Assembly (NCBI GenBank): GCA_026400305.1
Contig: JAPLPI010000311.1
Coordinates: 1 to 13,154, forward strand
Direction: 5' to 3'
DNA: 13,154 nt
Origin: Alphaproteobacteria bacterium
Lineage (GTDB): Bacteria; Pseudomonadota; Alphaproteobacteria; Micropepsales; Micropepsaceae
A program made the translations under genes and the position numbers. Within the stretch, counting starts at the first letter, position 1; the number at the start of each line of letters is the position of its first letter. Shown piece by piece: positions 1 through 4,006 of this stretch. Below the pieces are notes generated by a model. It was not told the origin of the DNA and made no database searches. It saw only the letters and a list, made by a program, of their open reading frames with translations.

Positions 1-248
1 AACGAGACGATTTTCCCGGCGCAGCCTACCTGTGAGAGGGCCGGACGCATCACCTTGTCCTCGCTCTCGGTGGGCTGGATCATGCCGATCAGCCGGTCGC
101 CCTGCAGGGCATAGTCGACCATTTCCAGATAGCGCGGCTCGAAGATGTTCAGCGGCAACTGCCCGCGCGGCAGCAGCACCGCGCCGGTCAGCGGGAACAG
201 CGGCAGCGAGCCGGGCAGGTCGGAATAGGAATGATAGTGGCGCGGCAT
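1..248 (-). CDS. LON-domain (Lon N-terminal-like) protein, partial (C-terminus off the left edge)
   Basis: The minus strand reads from an ATG at 248 through 82 codons to the window edge without a stop. The peptide starts MPRHYHSYSDLPGSLPLFPL and continues with LPRGQLPLNIFEPRY, then VGCAGKIVS. These are the hallmarks of the LON substrate-binding domain found alone in small proteins of about 200-230 residues: an FPL/LPLNIFEPRY opening and a later VGCAGxI strand. No ATPase or protease domain can be judged because the gene is cut. Its start overlaps the stop of the upstream thioredoxin-TPR gene (TGATG), so the two are almost certainly translationally coupled. That pairing is common in alphaproteobacteria and suggests a shared protein-quality role, but the biochemical function of the stand-alone LON proteins is not established. 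Confidence 0.9.
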   Translation of the reverse strand, partial: MPRHYHSYSDLPGSLPLFPLTGAVLLPRGQLPLNIFEPRYLEMVDYALQGDRLIGMIQPTESEDKVMRPALSQVGCAGKIVS

Positions 249-1228
249 CAGGCGAACAGTATCCCCGACAGTTTGCGACGCGCCTCGATGGTGCGCGGAT
301 CGGTGAAGCCCATTGCCTCGAACAAGGTAACCAGCTGCTTCCTGCCCGCTTCCTCGCTCCAGGTCCGATCGCGGCGGATCAGTTCCAGCAGCTCGGCCAT
401 GGCGCCATCGCGGTCGCCGACCGCATCTAGCGCCATGGCCAGGTCGTAGCGGGCCTGATGGTCTTTCGGATCGGAGGCCAGCCTGGCGCGCAGGTTCGCG
501 GCCTCGCTGCTCTCCGGGGCCTCGCATAGCTTCAATTCTGCTTCCACGGCGCGGATGGCTTCGTGCTGGGCCGCGTCGGGCTTGGCCATCTGCAGCACGG
601 CTTTGGCCTGTTCGACTTCGCCGCCGGCGATATAGGTGCGCGCCAGGCCCGCCACGGCTTCGGGATGTCCCGGCTCGTCCTGCAGCACATGGCCGAAGGC
701 CTGGGCCGCCATGGCAAAGTCACCGGCCGCCAGCGCCTCTGCGCCCACAGCCAGCACCTGGACGGTGTGTTCGGGGCCGCCATGGTGATGGTCGTGATCG
801 TCATGGCCGTGATCGTGCGCGCCGACGCCGTCTGCCAGGGCTGCGACAAAGGCCTTGATCTGGCTTTCGGGAATTGCGCCCATGAAGCCGTCCACCGGTT
901 GGCCGTTCTTGAAGGCATAGACGGTTGGAATGGACTGGATGCTCAACTGCTGGGCGATCTCCGGATTCTCGTCGATATTGACCTTCACCAGCTTCACCGC
1001 GCCGTTCGCCGTATACACTGCCGCTTCCAGCGCCGGACCCAGCGTCTTGCAGGGGCCGCACCAGGGCGCCCAGAAGTCTACGATCACCGGCGTGGCGCGG
1101 CTCTGTTCCAGCACGTCGGTGGCGAAGGTGGCCAGGCTCGAATCCTTGATGTGGGGGCTGGTGCCGGTTGCCGCATTCTGGGCGGGCTGGGAGGTGACGG
1201 GACGTCCGCCGGGGCCGATCAATGCCAT
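248..1228 (-). CDS. cnoX: Thioredoxin-TPR co-chaperone (CnoX/YbbN-like) with a His-rich linker
   Basis: This 326-residue protein has an N-terminal thioredoxin fold (about residues 28-132) and C-terminal TPR-type helices (about 155-326). The active site is WCGPC with C57 and C60, and the cis-proline is P101 in SIPT. It therefore keeps a classical redox-active pair, unlike E. coli YbbN/CnoX, which lacks the normal CGPC; alphaproteobacterial members are known to retain it. The family holds unfolding clients and protects them from oxidation in the cytoplasm. Between the two domains, residues 138-154 contain eight histidines and several aspartates (AHDHGHDDHDHHHGG), which could bind a metal. No signal peptide is visible. 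The ATG at 1228 is the first in frame; a loose GGAAGG lies about 20 bases upstream, so the start is likely but not decided by the ribosome site. The gene lies 37 bases after the DUF4345 gene and overlaps the LON gene by one base. Confidence 0.92.
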   Translation of the reverse strand: MALIGPGGRPVTSQPAQNAATGTSPHIKDSSLATFATDVLEQSRATPVIVDFWAPWCGPCKTLGPALEAAVYTANGAVKLVKVNIDENPEIAQQLSIQSIPTVYAFKNGQPVDGFMGAIPESQIKAFVAALADGVGAHDHGHDDHDHHHGGPEHTVQVLAVGAEALAAGDFAMAAQAFGHVLQDEPGHPEAVAGLARTYIAGGEVEQAKAVLQMAKPDAAQHEAIRAVEAELKLCEAPESSEAANLRARLASDPKDHQARYDLAMALDAVGDRDGAMAELLELIRRDRTWSEEAGRKQLVTLFEAMGFTDPRTIEARRKLSGILFA

Positions 1229-1265
1229 GTCCGTGAATTCCGAGAGTTTCCTTCCCGGAAGATGG

Positions 1266-1658
1266 TCATTCCGCCTTGGAAATGGAAGAGCGGACGACTT
1301 GCCTCTGCCAAGCGCACAGGGCCGGCGTGACGCCCAGTTCCATGATCAGGGGGAATATGACCGACAGCCCGGAGGCGCCCAGGCGGGCCGCCGTGAAGGC
1401 CCGGGCCAGCCCGCCAACCACCACCAGCCCGGTGAGGATGGTGAAGGCGTGGCGCTGGCGCTCGAGGGTGGGGATCAGGGACCAGAAGCTCAGGCCCAGC
1501 CCCAGCAGCAGCCCGCTTAGATAGGCGGCATGGGTAAAGGCATGCGGCGGCCCGCTCAGTGACAGCAATTCGGGGCGCAGCGCCCCCAGCGCGCCGGCTG
1601 ACACCGGCACCAGGCCGGCGATCGCCACGGCGATCTGGAGGGAGCGTCTGCTGTTCAT
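1266..1658 (-). CDS. DUF4345 family small integral membrane protein
   Basis: This 130-residue protein has four hydrophobic stretches, at about residues 8-28, 45-63, 71-90 and 97-117. The pattern fits the DUF4345 family: a start like RSLQIAVAIAGLVPVSAG, a central YLSGLLLGLGLSFWSLIP segment, VVVGGLARA in the third helix and MELGVTPALCAWQRQV in the fourth. The family has no established biochemical role. The protein should sit in the inner membrane. The gene follows speE by 33 bases and precedes the thioredoxin-TPR gene by 37 bases on the same strand, so it is probably co-transcribed with both. No good Shine-Dalgarno sequence precedes the ATG, which is compatible with translation following on from speE. 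Family assignment is from recognised motifs and helix layout only. Confidence 0.82.
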   Translation of the reverse strand: MNSRRSLQIAVAIAGLVPVSAGALGALRPELLSLSGPPHAFTHAAYLSGLLLGLGLSFWSLIPTLERQRHAFTILTGLVVVGGLARAFTAARLGASGLSVIFPLIMELGVTPALCAWQRQVVRSSISKAE

Positions 1659-1691
1659 GCCAGGAGGATACGCAGGCCGAAGGCGAACGGA

Positions 1692-2600
1692 CTAGGGAAC
1701 GAGCTTGGCGATCCAGTTGGGCAGGGCGAAAGCGGCGGCGTGGATGGCCGGATTGTAATAGTCGCACTGCAGCTTGATATTCTTGTAGGCCTTGGCCGCC
1801 TTCTTGATGCCCTTCTCGGTGCCCAGCGCATTGCCGCCCTTGGTCGCCCAGCTCAGCGCCATGAAGCCACCGATATAGTTTGGCACCACGGACAGATAGA
1901 GGCCCGACTTGGGGAAGAAACGCGCCAGTTCCTGCAGCGCCTCGGTGATCTCCCCGGGCTGGTAGAAGGGTACGCCGGTCTGGAAGGTGGCGTAGCCGCC
2001 GGGCTTCAGGGCGCCCTTGACGCGGTCATAGAAGGTCTCGCCGAACAGCGCCTTGCCCGGGCCCACCGGATCGGGACGGTCGGCGATGATCAGGTCAAAG
2101 CGGTTCTTGCTGGATTTGCGGCCCAGATATTCGAACGCATCGGCCACTTCGACCGTCATGCGCTTGTCCTTGAAGGCCTTGGCGTTGATCGCGCCGAAAT
2201 GCTTCTTGCACAGGCGGATGACGTCGCCGTCGATATCCACCAGCACGACTTCCTTGACGTTCTTGTGCTTGAGGGCCTCGTCGGCGATGGACAGGTCGCC
2301 GCCGCCCACGATCATCACCCGCTCGACCTTGCCATGCTCCAGCATGGGCAGGTGGGTCAGCATGTCGGCATAGGCGCTTTCATCCCGGCTGGTGATCTGG
2401 ACGATGTCGTCCAAGGTCATCACCCGGCCGTTGGCCACGGTGTCAAAGATGCGGATGTGCTGGTACTTGCTCTTCTCATCCGCCAGCACCTTGGTGATCT
2501 CCATGGACTGGGCGTAACCCTTGTGGAGACGCTCCACCTGGACCTCGTCGGAGGCCTTGTGGGTCTTGGTCTTGCTCGGCTGGGGCTGGGGACGGGCCAT
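1692..2600 (-). CDS. speE: Spermidine synthase (polyamine aminopropyltransferase)
   Basis: This 302-residue protein should transfer the aminopropyl group of decarboxylated S-adenosylmethionine to putrescine, giving spermidine, in the cytoplasm. It has the N-terminal beta domain with ESAYADMLTHLPML, the nucleotide-binding VGGGD (98-102), VDID (121-124), ADAF (153-156) and the catalytic loop ADRPDPVGP, where D174 and D177 match the two aspartates of the usual D(S/T)xDPxGP. Two positions are unusual: the normal GGGDGG is GGGDLS, and the two residues between the catalytic aspartates are R-P. The putrescine or spermidine preference could therefore differ, though core acidic residues are kept. The first 20 residues are a basic, proline-rich extension. 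AAGGAAG ends four bases before the ATG, fixing the start. speD lies divergently upstream, completing the pathway. The gene probably heads the minus-strand operon running to the left edge. Confidence 0.93.
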   Translation of the reverse strand: MARPQPQPSKTKTHKASDEVQVERLHKGYAQSMEITKVLADEKSKYQHIRIFDTVANGRVMTLDDIVQITSRDESAYADMLTHLPMLEHGKVERVMIVGGGDLSIADEALKHKNVKEVVLVDIDGDVIRLCKKHFGAINAKAFKDKRMTVEVADAFEYLGRKSSKNRFDLIIADRPDPVGPGKALFGETFYDRVKGALKPGGYATFQTGVPFYQPGEITEALQELARFFPKSGLYLSVVPNYIGGFMALSWATKGGNALGTEKGIKKAAKAYKNIKLQCDYYNPAIHAAAFALPNWIAKLVP

Positions 2601-2633
2601 AACGCTTCCTTAAGAGATGTGACAGCGGCAAGC

Positions 2634-2662
2634 CGTATAGGGCTGCTTCGCGGCGCTGTCTA
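2634..2662 (-). promoter_or_regulatory. Predicted sigma-70 type promoter for speE operon
   Basis: On the minus strand, TAGACA (2662-2657; five of six to TTGACA) is followed by exactly 17 bases and then TATACG (2639-2634; four of six to TATAAT). Transcription would begin near 2627, giving a leader of about 27 bases that contains the AAGGAAG ribosome site. The match is by eye and has no experimental support. Confidence 0.55.
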
Positions 2663-2818
2663 CCGCGGCGGCACTACGCGAGTAAGGCCCATTTCATCGG
2701 ACTTTCCGGCGCCGCCTGGACGGCTCTCACACGGTGTTTTTGGCACCATGCAGCGCCACCGCCAGCGTGGCCTCAAAAGGGTGTGGACGAAAAAAATGGG
2801 CGCGGGGGAAAATTTTTC

Positions 2819-2847
2819 TTGCATGGGGGGGGTGTTGGCCCTATTTC
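2819..2847 (+). promoter_or_regulatory. Weak candidate promoter for speD
   Basis: TTGCAT (2819-2824), 17 bases, then TATTTC (2842-2847) is the best promoter-like arrangement I found on the plus strand before speD, but each hexamer matches the consensus at only three positions. If used, transcription would start close to 2854, immediately before the leader hairpins. A perfect 10-base palindrome TCGAATTCGA (2846-2855) overlaps the -10 region and could be an operator. The spacer is a run of G residues. The rest of the speE/speD gap (2663-2818) shows no gene or clear site. Confidence 0.25.
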
Positions 2848-2856
2848 GAATTCGAC

Positions 2857-2931
2857 CCGGCGAGAAAAAAAGCCGGACAAAGCGACGACCGGGTGACCCC
2901 CTGCGTCGCTTTCTTCTTTAGGCGCGTCCGG
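2857..2931 (+). promoter_or_regulatory. Structured speD leader with competing hairpins and a U-rich tract (candidate attenuator)
   Basis: Three inverted repeats lie in 75 bases. CCGGC 2857-2861 can pair with GCCGG 2872-2876 around an A-rich 10-base loop. AAAGCGACG 2879-2887 pairs perfectly with CGTCGCTTT 2904-2912, and TTTCTTCTTT (2910-2919) follows, the form of an intrinsic terminator. CCGGAC 2873-2878 can instead pair with GTCCGG 2926-2931, which would extend the second stem and is incompatible with the first. The element points toward speD and ends 52 bases before its start codon. No plus-strand gene lies upstream that would need terminating, since speE runs the other way, so an attenuator or ligand-responsive leader is the natural reading. 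It is not a riboswitch class I recognise. The effector (a polyamine, SAM or decarboxylated SAM) is inference from the gene only. Confidence 0.45.
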
Positions 2932-2950
2932 AAGTCCACAAGGCCAAGGC

Positions 2951-2981
2951 GTAGGTGTCAACTCCAAGACGGGTAGGTGTC
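2951..2981 (+). repeat. Direct repeat GTAGGTGTC, second copy is the speD ribosome site
   Basis: GTAGGTGTC occurs at 2951-2959 and again at 2973-2981, a 22-base period. The second copy provides AGGTG four bases before the speD ATG and is the likely ribosome-binding sequence. The first copy has no start codon at the right distance, so it could be a standby ribosome site, a protein-binding half of a tandem operator, or chance. Confidence 0.5.
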
Positions 2982-2983
2982 TA

Positions 2984-3457
2984 ATGGCTCGACTGAATCT
3001 GGTGGCGGCGAACCCGCAAAAAGAAATCAAACCCCGCGCCGCCAAGGCGCCGCGGCCGGTTGTCGTGACCCCTTCGAATGACGACCAGAAGGATCACTTC
3101 ATCAACAAGAACGGCCTGTCCTATGCGGGCAGCCATGTGATTATCGACCTTTGGGAAGCCAAGGGCCTGGACGACCGCGAGCGCATCGAAACCGCGCTGA
3201 TTGACGCGGTGAATGAAGCGGGCGCGACCCTGCTGCACATTCACCTGCACAAGTTCGAAGAAGGCGGCGGCATCTCGGGCGTGGCGGTGCTGGCGGAAAG
3301 CCACATTTCCGTCCACACTTGGCCGGAAAAGGGCTTCGCGGCCTTCGACGTGTTCATGTGCGGCGATGCCAAACCCCGCAAGGCGCTGGAAGTCTTCAAG
3401 CGCGCCTTCCAGCCGGGCCGCGTCGTGGTCGGCGAGCACAAGCGCGGCGTGGTCTAA
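2984..3457 (+). CDS. speD: S-adenosylmethionine decarboxylase proenzyme (pyruvoyl type, SpeD)
   Basis: This 157-residue proenzyme decarboxylates S-adenosylmethionine to give the aminopropyl donor used by SpeE. The signature LAESHISVHTWPE is present. Self-cleavage should occur between E105 and S106, turning S106 into the pyruvoyl cofactor. H111 (processing) and C126 (proton donor) lie 5 and 20 residues later, the spacing seen in the short bacterial class 1B enzymes. GHHxxxD-like substrate sequence is represented by AGSHVIIDLW (48-57). The protein is about 30 residues longer than many family members because of a basic, proline-rich N-terminus (about 1-35); its role is unknown. The start at 2984 is supported by AGGTG four bases upstream. 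It is divergent from speE and single-gene: a strong terminator follows 24 bases after the stop. Expression is probably set by the structured leader upstream. Confidence 0.95.
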   Translation: MARLNLVAANPQKEIKPRAAKAPRPVVVTPSNDDQKDHFINKNGLSYAGSHVIIDLWEAKGLDDRERIETALIDAVNEAGATLLHIHLHKFEEGGGISGVAVLAESHISVHTWPEKGFAAFDVFMCGDAKPRKALEVFKRAFQPGRVVVGEHKRGVV

Positions 3458-3480
3458 GCCACTCCGCTTTTCCAAGAATT

Positions 3481-3512
3481 AAGGGCCGGAACGCAAGTTC
3501 CGGCCCTTTTTC
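3481..3512 (+). terminator. Intrinsic terminator of speD
   Basis: A perfect 12-base stem, AAGGGCCGGAAC (3481-3492) with GTTCCGGCCCTT (3497-3508), closes a GCAA tetraloop and runs into TTTTTC. It begins 24 bases after the speD stop. The minus strand side is poorer in U after the stem, but it could also stop transcription of the small minus-strand ORFs arriving from 3534. Confidence 0.93.
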
Positions 3513-3533
3513 TTTGCAGCAGGTCAGTCCGCT

Positions 3534-3701
3534 TTATGCCTTGGCGGATGGTGGCGCTGGTTCCTCGCCCGTCGGGCGAGCGGCCGTGCTGGCCGCCATG
3601 GTGGAGAGCAATGCGGAAGGCGTGATCCCGCGCTTGTTCGCCTCACGCTTCACCAGTTCCGCGGCTCCAAGAGCGAGAGCAAGCCAGATCAGTTTGCGCA
3701 T
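3534..3701 (-). CDS. Small hypothetical protein, 55 residues
   Basis: An ATG at 3701 opens 55 codons ending in TAA at 3534. The product begins MRKLIWLALALGAAELVKRE, a short hydrophobic stretch (4-14) that could be a single membrane anchor or weak signal, followed by a basic helix and a Pro/Ala-rich tail. AGGG lies six bases before the ATG and overlaps the TAG stop of the preceding small ORF, a layout typical of coupled genes. The speD terminator lies just beyond its stop. I recognise no family. Third positions are moderately GC-rich, less than in neighbouring genes. It is a reasonable small gene but could be non-coding. Confidence 0.45.
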   Translation of the reverse strand: MRKLIWLALALGAAELVKREANKRGITPSALLSTMAASTAARPTGEEPAPPSAKA

Positions 3702-3709
3702 GGTGGACC

Positions 3710-3829
3710 CTAAATGGCTGCGACGGGCTGGCTCTGGGTCAGCGTGTGGCCGGTGAAGCTGCGGGTCTTGGGCGTGGGCAGGCCATTGGCCTTGAACTCC
3801 GCCAGCAGCTCCTTCTTGCGGGCGGCCAA
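3710..3829 (-). CDS. Possible small ORF (39 residues from a TTG) or 3' remnant of a gene
   Basis: The minus-strand frame ending with TAG at 3710 encodes a hydrophilic helix-prone peptide with AARKKELLAEFKANGLPTP in the middle and SFTGHTLTQSQ near the end. Its codons are almost all G/C at the third position (about 37 of 42 counted), as strong as the real genes nearby, so it looks translated or recently so. No ATG or GTG is available: an in-frame TAA lies near 3890. The only usable start is TTG at 3829, preceded by AAGGA at a good distance. Either this is a tiny gene with a TTG start, or the 5' end was lost or frameshifted. The stop is eight bases before the next small ORF. Confidence 0.33.
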   Translation of the reverse strand: MAARKKELLAEFKANGLPTPKTRSFTGHTLTQSQPVAAI

Positions 3830-3935
3830 AGGACCGTCCTTGGACGGTGGCCCCGTCCAGCCCGGTCCACAGGCGCAGTACCGCCTAGGCCATTATTCCC
3901 ACCATGCGCGGTGCTTCGCGCTTGGATCAGTATGG

Positions 3936-3988
3936 GAATCACCGACTCCCGCGTCACATAGTTAATAGAGAGACGTGCTATCCGAATC
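3936..3988. promoter_or_regulatory. Cluster of three GANTC (CcrM-type) sites in non-coding DNA
   Basis: GAATC at 3936-3940, GACTC at 3944-3948 and GAATC at 3984-3988 lie within 53 bases. Random expectation is about one per 256 bases. In alphaproteobacteria the methyltransferase CcrM modifies GANTC, and clusters in promoters can couple transcription to chromosome replication through GcrA. The cluster lies upstream of the two small minus-strand ORFs and downstream of pepN. The rest of 3830-4006 contains no gene I can support, only a short hairpin GCGCG/CGCGC at 3906-3921. Confidence 0.4.
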
Positions 3989-4006
3989 GGTGGAGGTCTC
4001 AGGAAT

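Noticed and set aside
2740..2752. TTGGCACCATGCA resembling a sigma-54 promoter
   Set aside because: The distance between the GG and GC elements is too short for a -24/-12 promoter.
2734..2976. An 80-codon plus-strand ORF and a nested 41-codon one (2796-2921) in the speD leader, possible leader peptides
   Set aside because: Neither has a ribosome site, codon use is unlike neighbouring genes, and the frames run through the hairpins and G runs. A regulatory short ORF remains conceivable but unsupported.
3739..3957. Minus-strand 72-codon frame starting with GTG near 3957
   Set aside because: Its second half reads the strongly biased small ORF in the wrong frame, and its first half has weak codon bias and no ribosome site.
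3850..3990. Possible tRNA or other structured RNA in the gap before pepN's 3' end
   Set aside because: No T-loop GGTTCGANTCC pattern or matching acceptor stem was found, and only one five-base hairpin is present.
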